Below, in pieces: positions 26,513 through 34,682 of a stretch of 64,000 nt of DNA. The notes below the pieces were generated by a model. It worked only from the letters and a program-made list of their open reading frames with translations. It searched no databases and was not told the origin of the DNA. Every line of letters begins with the position of its first letter. The stretch's first letter is position 1. Made by a program: the position numbers and the translations under genes. Source of the DNA: CAZMSD01 sp964568855 (GTDB lineage Bacteria > CAIWAD01); contig CAZMSD010000004.1 of the NCBI GenBank assembly GCA_964568855.1, forward strand, positions 1-64,000. The letters run 5' to 3'.

Positions 26513-26696
26513 GGCCTGCGGCACCATATTCGACCACTGATGCAAGATGCCCTTGATACGAAATCCCTTACCGAAGGATGGCGCGGAAGCCTGCGTAGTG
26601 GCTGTGGCGGGCGGGGAAATGGAAGGAAGAGCTGGGTCGTCCTCGTTGGATTGAACCGGAATTTGACGGATTATTGTTCGGCGGCGCTAATCCTCG
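26513..26696 (+). pseudogene. Intergenic region with degenerate fragment of a phosphopantetheinyl transferase tail
   Basis: Between 26576 and 26624 one frame reads DGAEACVVAVAGGEME, nearly the same as the C-terminal part of the transferase at 19545-20045. The frame runs on to SSSLD and a stop, but nothing upstream resembles the rest of that protein, so it is a remnant, not a gene. It may mark the right edge of the inserted beta-helix block. Confidence 0.6.
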
Positions 26697-28079
26697 TTAC
26701 CCGAAGTTCAACCCTTCAAGCTCCGCCACCTCCGGCGCCTCGTAGCCTTCCCGGCCCATGGCGCCGTAGGTCAGCAGCTTCCCCGCTTCCACGCCCGGCT
26801 GATCGAAGGTGTCGATGTTCGAGAGTTCGCCGTTGACGTAGGTCTCGAGCATCAGGAACTGGAAGAGCTGGCCCAGCCAGTACTCGTCGATCCGCGGCAG
26901 AACCAGGGTGCGGCTGCCCCGGCCCTCGCGCCGCAGTGCCTCGGCGGTGGACTCTTGCTCGGCCTTGATCAGCTCCGCCATGTCGTGCCCGCCAAGGTAG
27001 GCTATCTCCGGGTGCTCCCCGAAGATCTCGGGAATCGGGCGGGGCCGCTTGAATTCTTCCACGCGGACGAAGGTGATCAGCTTATCCGCCGGGCCTTCCA
27101 TGAAAAGCTGCAGCAGCGAATGCTGGTCGGCCGCGCCCAGGGCCCCCAGCGGCGTGGTGCCCGTGTGGCACACATTGCCCTCCCGGTCCAGGCGTTTGCC
27201 CAGGGATTCCCCCCAGAGCTGCACGTACCAGTTGGCCACGAAGCGCAGTGCCCGGGAATAGGGCATCAGCACGTTGGTGCTGGCGCCGCGGCGGAACCAC
27301 TGCCAGCTCATGGACGCCGCGTTCAGCAGGCGGTTCTGCTCGAGCGGCCGCTCCAGGGCGTCGACCGTGATCGCCTCGGCGCCCTCCAGCAGCCGTGATA
27401 CATCCAGGCCGAGCATCGCCGCGGGGAAAAGACCCACGGCCGCGAGCAGCGAGAAACGACCGCCCGTGGCCGGCGGGATTTCGAGCACGTCGATGGAGTG
27501 TTCCGCGGCGATCCGCTGCAGGAGTCCCTCGCCCGCGTCGGTCGTCAGGACGAATCGCCGGTTCCACTCCTTGCCCAGCGCCCCCTCGAAGCGGGCGCGC
27601 AGGGCCATGAAATTGGCCGCCGTCTCGGCGGTGGTTCCCGACTTGCTGACCACGTTGACCAGCGCCCGGCGCGGATCCACCCGGTCGAGCAGGTCGCTCA
27701 TGGCGTCCGGGTCGCTGTTGTCGAGGAAGTGGAAACGCGGCGCGGAGCCCCGCTTTTTCGAAAGGGAGTTCCATTCCGTGTGACACAGAGCGGCCTGGAT
27801 GGCGATGGTGCCCCAGGTGGAGCCGCCGATGCCCACCAGCACGAAGTCCTCGAAACTTCCCGCCAGGCGCCTGGCGAGCTCTTGCACCATCCTCGGTTCC
27901 GGTCGCCGGAATGTGTTGGCGAAGTTGCCTTCTTCAGCCGCCACCATACCCTGCAGCGACTCGCGGACGCTTTCGAGCGCCCCGCGCAATCCCGGGGTGA
28001 AGGGGCCTTCCAGGCCCGAAGTGCCGCCCAGGTTGGCGGTCAGCATCCGCTCCAGCCGCACTCCGATCAGGTTTCTCAT
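26697..28079 (-). CDS. pgi: Glucose-6-phosphate isomerase
   Basis: A 460-residue SIS-fold enzyme interconverting glucose-6-phosphate and fructose-6-phosphate. Visible: FVLVGIGGSTWGTIAIQAAL, VVSKSGTTAETAANFMALR (the SKSGTT phosphate-binding loop), PPATGGRFSLLAAVGLFPAA, ATGGRFS with the conserved Arg, and NIDTFDQPGVEAGK near the C-terminus, the usual PGI end signature. The length fits the short bacterial/archaeal PGI class (about 440-460). An intrinsic terminator ends 11 bases before the ATG, which is unusual for the start of a central metabolic gene. Confidence 0.93.
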   Translation of the reverse strand: MRNLIGVRLERMLTANLGGTSGLEGPFTPGLRGALESVRESLQGMVAAEEGNFANTFRRPEPRMVQELARRLAGSFEDFVLVGIGGSTWGTIAIQAALCHTEWNSLSKKRGSAPRFHFLDNSDPDAMSDLLDRVDPRRALVNVVSKSGTTAETAANFMALRARFEGALGKEWNRRFVLTTDAGEGLLQRIAAEHSIDVLEIPPATGGRFSLLAAVGLFPAAMLGLDVSRLLEGAEAITVDALERPLEQNRLLNAASMSWQWFRRGASTNVLMPYSRALRFVANWYVQLWGESLGKRLDREGNVCHTGTTPLGALGAADQHSLLQLFMEGPADKLITFVRVEEFKRPRPIPEIFGEHPEIAYLGGHDMAELIKAEQESTAEALRREGRGSRTLVLPRIDEYWLGQLFQFLMLETYVNGELSNIDTFDQPGVEAGKLLTYGAMGREGYEAPEVAELEGLNFG

Positions 28080-28090
28080 GGCGCAGGTCC

Positions 28091-28116
28091 AAAAAAAGCC
28101 ACCCCTTCAGGGTGGC
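28091..28116 (-). terminator. Perfect intrinsic terminator directly upstream of pgi
   Basis: On the minus strand, a seven-base-pair GC-rich stem (GCCACCC/GGGTGGC, loop of five) at 28116-28098 is followed by seven U at 28097-28091. Only 11 bases separate it from the pgi ATG. It can end transcripts of the small zinc-ribbon gene, but its place also fits a leader attenuator of pgi. Confidence 0.85.
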
Positions 28117-28212
28117 GTTCTGGTTCATCGTACAAGCCGACCCCGCCCGCCGTCACCGGGGGAGTCTGTCTGTCTGAAATGAGCGTGACCAGTGGACGGA
28201 CAGCGTGGGTAG

Positions 28213-28374
28213 CTATTTCTGCTTGTTCTCGTTCGGGAGAATCTTGTACATCCCCGCGCTGCAGGCCGTGCAGGTGCCTTTGACGGCGTTCCGGCCGTTC
28301 TTCATCGAAAGCTTGACCACTTCCTTCATTTCGCGGTGATCGCGACAACGCATGCAGTAACCGTTGTACGTCAT
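28213..28374 (-). CDS. Small zinc-ribbon protein (DUF5679-like)
   Basis: A 53-residue protein with two CxxC pairs, YCMRCRDHREM and CTACSAGM, joined by KNGRNAVKGT, as in the DUF5679 family of tiny zinc-ribbon proteins. Function unknown; a nucleic-acid or protein contact role is usual for such ribbons but unproven. The ATG at 28374 is preceded by GGAGGA and by a good sigma-70-type promoter. It is a single-gene unit closed by the terminator at 28091-28116. Confidence 0.8.
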   Translation of the reverse strand: MTYNGYCMRCRDHREMKEVVKLSMKNGRNAVKGTCTACSAGMYKILPNENKQK

Positions 28375-28401
28375 TGTTCCTCCTTTGATACACCCCAACT
28401 A

Positions 28402-28431
28402 AGAATAAAGGAATTATCACCTGCTTGTCAA
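28402..28431 (-). promoter_or_regulatory. Sigma-70-type promoter of the zinc-ribbon gene
   Basis: Minus strand: TTGACA at 28431-28426, 18 bases, TATTCT at 28407-28402, then 27 bases to the ATG at 28374 with GGAGGA between. It is the best -35/-10 pair seen near a gene start in the window. Confidence 0.65.
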
Positions 28432-28481
28432 ACATCAAAACGCAGGTCGCCAAAGCTCCGCCCGATCGGCCGGAAGCCCTT

Positions 28482-30257
28482 TTACAGGCCCTTTTCGCTT
28501 CCTGAACGCCGTTCGAAGGCTATCATTCTTTTCTTGAAGAAGAACACGACGATCAGGCCCAGCACCAGGCCAGTAGATCCAAGGTAGACCACCAGGTGAC
28601 CGGGGTCGTGGTTCACCGACAGGATCGTGGACTCCCTGGCGCCGGGGTGGCGGGCTTCCAGGAAACTGGACTGGAAGAACTTGAAGCCGCCGTGTACCAG
28701 GGTGTTGTTCATAGAGATCTCGACTTCGCGCCCCTGGCCGTCCGAAGTATCCGAAGCGTCGGGGAACAGGGTCACGTAGGAAGCGTAACCAGCGGCCATG
28801 GCGGATCCCGGATAGACGTCCTTGACGAAATCGTCCAGCCGAAGCCGGAAGCCCAAGGGGACACTCACCGGTTCGAAGGCCACCAGCAGGTCCCGATCGT
28901 CGACGGTGAAGGTGCGCCGCTGGCCGTAGCCCAGCCAGTGCTGCTCCACCAGTTCGCCCTGGTCGGCTCGGACGCGCAGGGCGGGATTCTTGTTCTCCAC
29001 TCCCACGTTGCGCATGTCCTCCGCGCGCCAGGCTTTCCGGTAATGGCGATCCACGCTCAGCCGGAAATCGGCCCAGGGCAGCGAAAGCGGTTCCCCGTCG
29101 ACGGTCACCGGGCGATCCACGCTCTGTCCATCCACGAGCCAGGCCGCCCTGATTCCGCCGGGCAGGAGGCCCAGCAGGATCTGGCCTTCAAGCAATTCGT
29201 CCTCGTCGAAATCCGCCTCGAAGCGGATCGCTTCCACCCGCGGGTGCCGGGGCTGTTCGCTGCGCAGGGGATCGAAATCCGGCAGCCTGGCGAAGTGCAG
29301 GTAATGGTCATCGATCCCGTCCCTGTGAATCACGAACTCCACGGCCGGATTCATGGCCGGACCGGCGGAATCGGTATAGCGGCCCTGGTTGTCCACGCGG
29401 AAATTGCGGTAGCCGCGCAGCAGGCGCAGCTTGTATCCCCCGGGAAATTCCAGGATCTCGGCCAGATCGGTCAGCGATTTCTCGTAGCTGTGCCCGTGGA
29501 AGGTGAAGCTGAGCCTGCCCGCCGAAGTCTTCTCCAGCGCTTCCCGCCACTGATCCTCGCCTGAGAATTCGGCGGCCCGGACCTCGAGCATGCCGCCGAA
29601 ATCCACGCGGTCCTCGCCGGGCTGCCTGGGAAAGAGCCAGCTCTCCTCCGCGGCCATGCTCGAGCCGACCCGGAAATGCAGCGCCGGGTTCTCCGCGGCA
29701 CCCCCGTCCTGCACGGTGACCACCGGCAGGGCGTCGGTGTAGTAGCGGTCCACCGTCAGCGTCTCGCCCGTGCGGAGCGTGTAGCGATCGTTGAGGTGCT
29801 CCCGCGGCGGAGAGCCGCTGTACCAGGTGTGGAAGCGCTCGAGCGGCTCGGTCGGGCGCTCCGGATCGTAGACGGCGAGCACCATGTCGGAGAGCGTGAT
29901 CCGGTCGACCGTCTCGCCCTCTTCGATCACCATGCTCCCCTCGAAGCCGAAATTGCGCGTGATCCAGGCGCCCAGCAGGATCACGATCAGCGAGGAGTGG
30001 ATCATCAGGACGCCCGTGTGACGCAGGCGGAAGGGCCGCAGGTTCCAGGTGGCCAGTCCCAGGTTGACCGCGAAGAGTCCCAGCAGTACGTCGAACCAGC
30101 GCGTGTGATACACGTAGACCTGGACCAGGTGCGTGCTGGTGTTGGACTCGAACTTGGTCGCCGCCGCGAGGATCAGGGCGATCAGCGCCAGCAGCGCCAC
30201 GCCGATGCCCAGCGAAGAAATGAACCTGTACAACCTCTCCAGTGCGGCGCGCAGCAT
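28482..30257 (-). CDS. ResB-like cytochrome c biogenesis protein
   Basis: A 591-residue membrane protein of the ResB/Ccs1 family, part of the system II haem-transfer machinery for c-type cytochromes. Three N-terminal membrane helices are visible (SLGIGVALLALIALILAAATKF, DVLLGLFAVNLGLATW, VLMIHSSLIVILLGAWITR), then a large extracytoplasmic domain, then a final helix (LVVYLGSTGLVLGLIVVFFFKK). FHTWYSGSPP and the LGFRLRLDDF ... YPGS stretch match ResB-like proteins. No ResC partner is in view. Last gene of the leftward operon from 33392. Confidence 0.8.
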   Translation of the reverse strand: MLRAALERLYRFISSLGIGVALLALIALILAAATKFESNTSTHLVQVYVYHTRWFDVLLGLFAVNLGLATWNLRPFRLRHTGVLMIHSSLIVILLGAWITRNFGFEGSMVIEEGETVDRITLSDMVLAVYDPERPTEPLERFHTWYSGSPPREHLNDRYTLRTGETLTVDRYYTDALPVVTVQDGGAAENPALHFRVGSSMAAEESWLFPRQPGEDRVDFGGMLEVRAAEFSGEDQWREALEKTSAGRLSFTFHGHSYEKSLTDLAEILEFPGGYKLRLLRGYRNFRVDNQGRYTDSAGPAMNPAVEFVIHRDGIDDHYLHFARLPDFDPLRSEQPRHPRVEAIRFEADFDEDELLEGQILLGLLPGGIRAAWLVDGQSVDRPVTVDGEPLSLPWADFRLSVDRHYRKAWRAEDMRNVGVENKNPALRVRADQGELVEQHWLGYGQRRTFTVDDRDLLVAFEPVSVPLGFRLRLDDFVKDVYPGSAMAAGYASYVTLFPDASDTSDGQGREVEISMNNTLVHGGFKFFQSSFLEARHPGARESTILSVNHDPGHLVVYLGSTGLVLGLIVVFFFKKRMIAFERRSGSEKGL

Positions 30258-30309
30258 CCGCTGTCCTCCATCGTTCGTGTCGGGTGCAGAGAATTATCCG
30301 CGGATCGTT

Positions 30310-30867
30310 TCAGGGAAGCCTGCGCGCCCCGGCCCAGCGGCTGCTCCAGTATTCGGTTGCGAGGGATTCCCAGCATACTCCGCGACGGACCGCCGCGTGA
30401 ATGAAGCGTCCCCCGCCGGCGTAGATCCCCACGTGATTCACGGTTCCGCCGCCGGTGCGGAAGAAGACCAGGTCGCACCGCTTCAGCGCCCGCCGGCCAA
30501 CCGGCCGCCCCAGCGAGAATTGCTCGCCGCTGTTCCGCGGCAGCTTCAGGCTCCGGGCCTCGCGAAAGGCGACGAGCACCAGGCCGCTGCAGTCCATGCC
30601 CCGCCGGTTCTCGCCCCCCAGGCGATAGGGCACTCCAAGGTAGCGCTCGGCGACGGTAACCGGATCGGCCGCCCGGTCGCCGCTGCCGCCCGTGGAACCC
30701 GTCTGGAAGCGTGGATTGGGCCGCATCGCGGCGCAGGAGGCGCAGAGCATCACAGCGCAGCAGAGCAGGGCCAGCCGGGAGGCCCGGAGTCTCGGGCGCC
30801 GGAAGCGCTCCCGGCGGCAGGCTGAGCGGCCCGGACCGCCGGGTCGCGGGCGACTCCATTCAGACAC
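30310..30867 (-). CDS. NlpC/P60-family C40 peptidase, probable lipoprotein
   Basis: About 185 residues from a GTG at 30867 that lies within the end of the gamma-carbonic-anhydrase gene; the exact start is uncertain. A lipoprotein signal is visible (LALLCCAVMLCASC, cysteine at the lipobox), followed by an NlpC/P60 domain: AERYLGVPYRLGG, the catalytic-Cys motif GMDCSGLVLVAF, LPRNSGEQFSLGRPV, DLVFFRTGG and the catalytic-His motif NHVGIYAGGGRFIHA. Such enzymes cut the gamma-D-glutamyl-diaminopimelate bond of peptidoglycan. In a bacterium with a PGA operon, a gamma-glutamyl bond in PGA is another possible substrate (inference). Confidence 0.82.
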   Translation of the reverse strand: MSEWSRPRPGGPGRSACRRERFRRPRLRASRLALLCCAVMLCASCAAMRPNPRFQTGSTGGSGDRAADPVTVAERYLGVPYRLGGENRRGMDCSGLVLVAFREARSLKLPRNSGEQFSLGRPVGRRALKRCDLVFFRTGGGTVNHVGIYAGGGRFIHAAVRRGVCWESLATEYWSSRWAGARRLP

Positions 30868-31393
30868 CGAAACCCTCGTCGCGATACGCCGCGCAGTACT
30901 CCAGGTAGAGCCGGGCGGTTCCACGGAGCTCTTCGACCTCCCCGGGGCTCAGGCTGCGCTTGACCACGCCCGGCGTCCCCGCGACGAAGGAGCGTGGCGG
31001 GACGATGGTTCCCTCCAGGACCGTGGTTCCCGCGGCGACCAGCGACTCCTCGCCGATCACCGCTCCGTCCAGCAGGGTGGCCTGCATTCCGATCAGGCAG
31101 TGATCCTCGACCGTGCAGCCGTGGACCATGGCCAGGTGCCCCACGGTAACGCCGCGGCCGACGCGCAGCGGCGCCGTCTCGTTGGTCACGTGCAGCACGC
31201 AGCCGTCCTGGACGTTGGTTTCCTCCCCGATCCTGATCCAGTTGATGTCCCCGCGGATCACGGCGTTGAACCAGACGCTCGACCTTTCCCCGATCTCCAC
31301 GTCGCCGATAACCACCGCGCCGGGCATCAGCAGCACGCTTTCTGCCAGCCTGGGTCGCAGTTTACCGTGCGCGTAGATCGATCCCCTGTTCAT
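30860..31393 (-). CDS. Gamma-carbonic-anhydrase-family protein (left-handed beta-helix)
   Basis: A 177-residue hexapeptide-repeat protein of the YrdA/gamma-carbonic anhydrase group. Rungs are visible as repeated [LIV]-G-x4 units (VIGDVEIGERSSVWFNAVIRG, VGRGVTVGHLAMVHGCTVED). The three zinc-binding histidines are in place: HVTNE, VGHLA and VHGC. RGDINWIRIG is the family signature. Whether it hydrates CO2 is unknown; many members are inactive in vitro. It overlaps the histidine kinase gene by four bases and the NlpC gene by about eight. Confidence 0.88.
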   Translation of the reverse strand: MNRGSIYAHGKLRPRLAESVLLMPGAVVIGDVEIGERSSVWFNAVIRGDINWIRIGEETNVQDGCVLHVTNETAPLRVGRGVTVGHLAMVHGCTVEDHCLIGMQATLLDGAVIGEESLVAAGTTVLEGTIVPPRSFVAGTPGVVKRSLSPGEVEELRGTARLYLEYCAAYRDEGFGV

Positions 31394-32580
31394 CGGGCGT
31401 CCTCGCTGGCTCTCAGCACGATCCGGAACGTGATACCTTCTCCGGGTCGCGTTTCATGGACGTAGATCCGGCCCTTGTGATACTCCTGGACGATGCGGCG
31501 GGCCAGCGACAGTCCCAGTCCCCAGCCCCTGCTCTTGGTGGTGAATCCCGGGCTGAAGATCTCCTCGCGGTTGGCGGGGTCCACGCCCTTGCCCGTATCC
31601 GAGAGGTCCACGTATACGCGCTGTCCCTGCCGGGCGCTGCAGGCCTCGATGCGGATCCTGCCACCGCTGCCGCTGAAGGAATCGAGTGAATTACGAACCA
31701 GGTTCTCGATCACCCACTCGAAAAGAAAGCAATTGAGCATCACCCGGGGCAGGTCGCTGTCGAAGGCCAGCTCGAGATGCACGTCCCGGCCGCCGCGGGG
31801 CAGGCGATTGCGGAAGTAGTCCACGGTCCGTTCCAGCAGGGGCGGCAGTTCAGCCGGCTCCAGGTCGACCTCGCTGCCGATCTTGGAGAAGCGGTAGGCG
31901 ATCTTCTCCAGCCGGGCGGTGTCCAGTTGCATCTGTTCCAGGGCCTCGGTCATCCCGGGGTCGGCCTTCAGCACTTCAATCCAGCCCATCAGCGAAGAAA
32001 TCGGCGTGCCCAGCTGGTGGGCCGTTTCACGGGACATGCCCACCCACACGCCGCTTTCCTCGTTCTGCCGGATGTGGCGGAATCCCAGGTAACCCAGCAG
32101 ACCGAAAATGATGGTGGCCGCCAGGGTCACAACCGGGAAGAGCTGGACCCGCCGGATCAACGCCGAGTCGCCGTAGTGGAAATAGTCGGTGAGCGTGTCG
32201 TACTGGAAGGGCACCGGCTCGTGGTCCAGGTCCATCCGACGAACGATCTGGCGCAGCTTCCGATCCCGCTCCGGACTCGGCTCGTCCATAACGGGATCCA
32301 GATTCTTCCAGAACTTGGGATTCCCCTCGGCGTCCGTGTACACCAGCGGAAAATCGATGGTGCGTGTGAACTCAAGCACCTCCTCCGGGGAATAGGTGGC
32401 CAGCAGGCGGTATTGCTCGACACGGACAGCCAGGTTGCTGCGCGCCTCGGCCCGCAGGTCCTCCACCAGGATCCTGGCATAGTAGAGAATGCTGATCGCT
32501 ACCAGGACACCCAGCAGGAAGATGACGCCCTTGATGGTGCCGCGCCCCCGCAATCCGCTGTAGAAGCTGTTCATGATCAT
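31390..32580 (-). CDS. Membrane sensor histidine kinase
   Basis: A 396-residue kinase with two membrane helices (TIKGVIFLLGVLVAISILYYA and VVTLAATIIFGLLGYLGF) around a periplasmic sensor of about 95 residues. The H-box is MSRETAHQLGTPISSLMGW (phosphorylated His), followed by an N-box VIENLVRNSLDSF, DTGKGVDP and the G-box WGLGLSLARRIV. The AHQLGTPISSL form is common in FCB-group kinases. No response regulator is adjacent, so its partner is elsewhere. Stop and start overlap the neighbours (ATGA). Confidence 0.88.
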   Translation of the reverse strand: MIMNSFYSGLRGRGTIKGVIFLLGVLVAISILYYARILVEDLRAEARSNLAVRVEQYRLLATYSPEEVLEFTRTIDFPLVYTDAEGNPKFWKNLDPVMDEPSPERDRKLRQIVRRMDLDHEPVPFQYDTLTDYFHYGDSALIRRVQLFPVVTLAATIIFGLLGYLGFRHIRQNEESGVWVGMSRETAHQLGTPISSLMGWIEVLKADPGMTEALEQMQLDTARLEKIAYRFSKIGSEVDLEPAELPPLLERTVDYFRNRLPRGGRDVHLELAFDSDLPRVMLNCFLFEWVIENLVRNSLDSFSGSGGRIRIEACSARQGQRVYVDLSDTGKGVDPANREEIFSPGFTTKSRGWGLGLSLARRIVQEYHKGRIYVHETRPGEGITFRIVLRASEDAR

Positions 32581-33392
32581 CCGGGAACTCGCGTTTCAAG
32601 CAGCAGGCAACCGCCCCGGATCTTCCTCCGCCGCAGGTCGAGCTCGTTCAGCAGCCGCACCGGCAACAGCACCAGCAGCAACCACAGCGCCACCAGCGGA
32701 AGACTGAACATGGAACGGCCCAGGACCGCCATGGGCCAGCGCACGCCCAGGCGCCAGGCCACTCCTCCGATGGAACCGTAGGTGGGGCGTATGAGGGCTT
32801 CGGGAAACCCGGCTTCTCGAAGGCGACACCGCAGCATGCTGTGCTTGTAGCCCTCGCGCACGTGCTCGCCCACCGTGGCCTCGGCCCCCCCGCGCTCCGG
32901 ATCCGGGGCGTGCTCATCAACCGCCGGCGTGTGCAGCAGCAACAGCCCGCCCGGTTTGAGCGCCCGCCGGAAATTCACGAATACACGGTGGTCGTCCAGG
33001 ATGTGCTCCATCACGTCCACGTTGAGAATCAGGTCGAATTCCTCCTCGAACTCCAGCTCCAGCAGGTCCATGGGCCGGCAGTCCACTTGTAGCAGGCCGG
33101 CCCGGCGGCAGTAGTCCCGCAGATCCTCCACGTCGCTTTCCTTCAGGTCCACCGCCAGAATCAGCGCCTGCGGGAAGAGTCCGTGCAGGTAGCGCGTGTA
33201 TTGTCCGAAACCGGCGCCGGCATCGAGAATCCGGCGGGGGCGAAAACCTTCCCGCTTCAATTTGCGAAGCCGCGCCCGGATCTCAAGTTCCCGCAGGAAA
33301 TACTGCCGGGAAAGGAAGAACAGCAGTGACCGCGCTCCGGGGAAGCGCAGCAACAGGCTCGCCAGGCGGTCCTTGACGGGATCGTACTCCAT
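32577..33392 (-). CDS. Class I SAM-dependent methyltransferase
   Basis: A 271-residue protein with motif I ILDAGAGFGQYTRYLHG, the acidic ligand in LAVDLKESDV, and FDLILNVDVMEHILDD (the D-V-M-E-H phrase common in methyltransferases acting on small molecules or lipids). A hydrophobic C-terminal helix (LVALWLLLVLLPVRLL) suggests membrane contact. First gene of the leftward operon with the kinase, gamma-carbonic anhydrase, NlpC and ResB genes. Substrate unknown. Confidence 0.82.
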   Translation of the reverse strand: MEYDPVKDRLASLLLRFPGARSLLFFLSRQYFLRELEIRARLRKLKREGFRPRRILDAGAGFGQYTRYLHGLFPQALILAVDLKESDVEDLRDYCRRAGLLQVDCRPMDLLELEFEEEFDLILNVDVMEHILDDHRVFVNFRRALKPGGLLLLHTPAVDEHAPDPERGGAEATVGEHVREGYKHSMLRCRLREAGFPEALIRPTYGSIGGVAWRLGVRWPMAVLGRSMFSLPLVALWLLLVLLPVRLLNELDLRRRKIRGGCLLLETRVPG

Positions 33393-33509
33393 AGTTTGAG
33401 AAACATAGGTTGGCCCAAGCTGTTGCGCAACTGCCAGAATTTGAACAACGGTTCCGCCGGCCGGCCGAGTCCCCCCTGTATCCGCACTGATTCTATTGGA
33501 CTTCTAGGT

Positions 33510-33524
33510 TGGAACGATTCTTGC
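33510..33524 (+). promoter_or_regulatory. Sigma-54-like promoter element
   Basis: TGGAACGATTCTTGC matches the -24/-12 consensus TGGCACGN4TTGC with one change (C to A), and GG and GC are at the required spacing. No enhancer-binding-protein gene is in the window. Confidence 0.45.
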
Positions 33525-33768
33525 GTAATCCACCAAGGATGGATTCTTCAGCCGGCTGGAGAGCGCGTCCTTGAGAGACTGGCAGCCAGCGCAGCGGCCC
33601 AACGCTGCCCAGGCAGGGTGATGCGGGCGCTTCGGCGTGTTACACCGGGGCGATCAACAGTGGCGGTTCGACCTGCGTAAGTCCGGAATTCGCCCCAGTT
33701 TCCAAGATCGCGTGCATGGACCGCGCATGAGGGAGTGCGCACCGTGCCAAGGCCCTGTGACGATAGAA

Positions 33769-33805
33769 CGGCCCTTTCCCAGATACGGAAGGGCCGCTCC
33801 TTTTG
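33769..33805 (+). terminator. Intrinsic-terminator-like hairpin just upstream of the cupin gene
   Basis: CGGCCCTT pairs with AAGGGCCG (33769-33776 with 33789-33796), followed by CTCCTTTTG. The cupin ATG is 12 bases further on. It resembles the arrangement at pgi. Confidence 0.6.
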
Positions 33806-33817
33806 TAGATTAGATTC

Positions 33818-34177
33818 ATGCGCGAAAACCTATCCCTGATGGGCGAAAATCGACCCTGGGGCCGTTTCGAAATCCTGGCGGATGAAGAGGACCACAAGGT
33901 GAAGCGTATCGTGGTTCGCCCCGGGAAAAGACTCAGCCTGCAGAAACACCATCACCGCAGCGAGCATTGGCATGTCGTATCCGGAAAAGCACTCGTCGTC
34001 AGGGATGAGCAAGGTCTGGAACTCGCCGCCGGCGATTCGGTGGACATACCCGCCGGAGCGGCGCACAGAATCGAAAACCGCGGAAACGATGACCTTGTTT
34101 TCATAGAAGTTCAGCGGGGGACCTATTTCGGCGAGGACGACATCGAGCGACTGGAGGACGATTTCGGGCGGGCGTGA
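33818..34177 (+). CDS. Stand-alone mannose-6-phosphate isomerase-type cupin
   Basis: A 119-residue cupin matching the C-terminal domain of type II mannose-6-phosphate isomerase/GDP-mannose pyrophosphorylase fusions. Visible: ENRPWGRFEILAD (the W-G-x-[FY] phrase), KRIVVRPGKRLSLQ, the metal-binding HHHRSEHWHVVSGKA, DSVDIPAGAAHRIEN and FIEVQRGTYFGEDDIERL. It probably interconverts mannose-6- and fructose-6-phosphate. The start may be 33818 or the in-frame ATG at 33839 (MGENRPWG). A terminator-like hairpin lies directly upstream. Confidence 0.85.
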   Translation: MRENLSLMGENRPWGRFEILADEEDHKVKRIVVRPGKRLSLQKHHHRSEHWHVVSGKALVVRDEQGLELAAGDSVDIPAGAAHRIENRGNDDLVFIEVQRGTYFGEDDIERLEDDFGRA

Positions 34178-34682
34178 AAACGGCACCCCGGGGTGCAAAG
34201 CAGGTTATGGGATTCCATTCACTGTAGCTCGGCCGCAAAAACACAAGCGGCACCACCGGGCGCCGCAGGTGTCCAATCTAACCCTCTCCGGCTGTGATGT
34301 CTGCAAGAGGTATTCCGGAGACCGCCTGTAGCAGAATACTAGTGAGCAAATCGCGTGCCGGTTGAATTTCGTATTCGTTATTTCTCTGACAGCTTTGTAC
34401 GACAAATTTATCGCGGACATGCTGTTCATTTTCCGTCCGTCTATGACGGATTCGGAACAGTGTTGTTCCTACGCGTTTGTGGGTGTTTGTAGTTGAAGAT
34501 TGATTAACACCATGAAATACTTCTTGATTCCCTGGTGCAGCTTAGTTAGGATATTGAACTAGTAGTCCGGTACCCCGGCGCGGATCTCGGCACCTCTCCG
34601 AAATTTGAAGCTCTCTCAGCGCCGCGCGGGATACTTTCATGCCACAGCAGGCGACGATCAGCGAAACCGGTAGGGGATCGTC
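34178..34682. other. AT-richer intergenic region, no gene seen
   Basis: 505 bases, lower in GC than the flanks, between the cupin gene and the truncated flavoprotein. Short inverted pieces are visible (CCGTCTATGACGG near 34436-34448), but no coherent gene, RNA or repeat family. Together with the truncated gene next to it, it may be decaying DNA. Confidence 0.4.

Larger units (their letters stand above)
33393..33817. other. Intergenic region with sigma-54-like site and terminator hairpin; possible small RNA
   Basis: 425 bases with no convincing protein. It contains a sigma-54-type box (33510-33524) and, 245 bases later, a hairpin with a U-rich tail (33769-33805), both on the plus strand. A transcript of about 265 nt between them is conceivable. 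I compared it by eye with RNase P RNA, tmRNA, SRP RNA and 6S RNA consensus pieces and saw no match. Confidence 0.4.

Noticed and set aside
28079..28128. Possible leader peptide (MNQNATLKGW...) spanning the pgi terminator
   Set aside because: The ATG at 28128 lacks a ribosome site, and the frame runs on into pgi in a different phase; the hairpin itself explains the conserved-looking bases.
33530..33800. RNase P RNA, tmRNA, SRP or 6S RNA in the gap before the cupin gene
   Set aside because: None of the universally conserved segments of these RNAs is visible; only a generic small-RNA candidate is kept.
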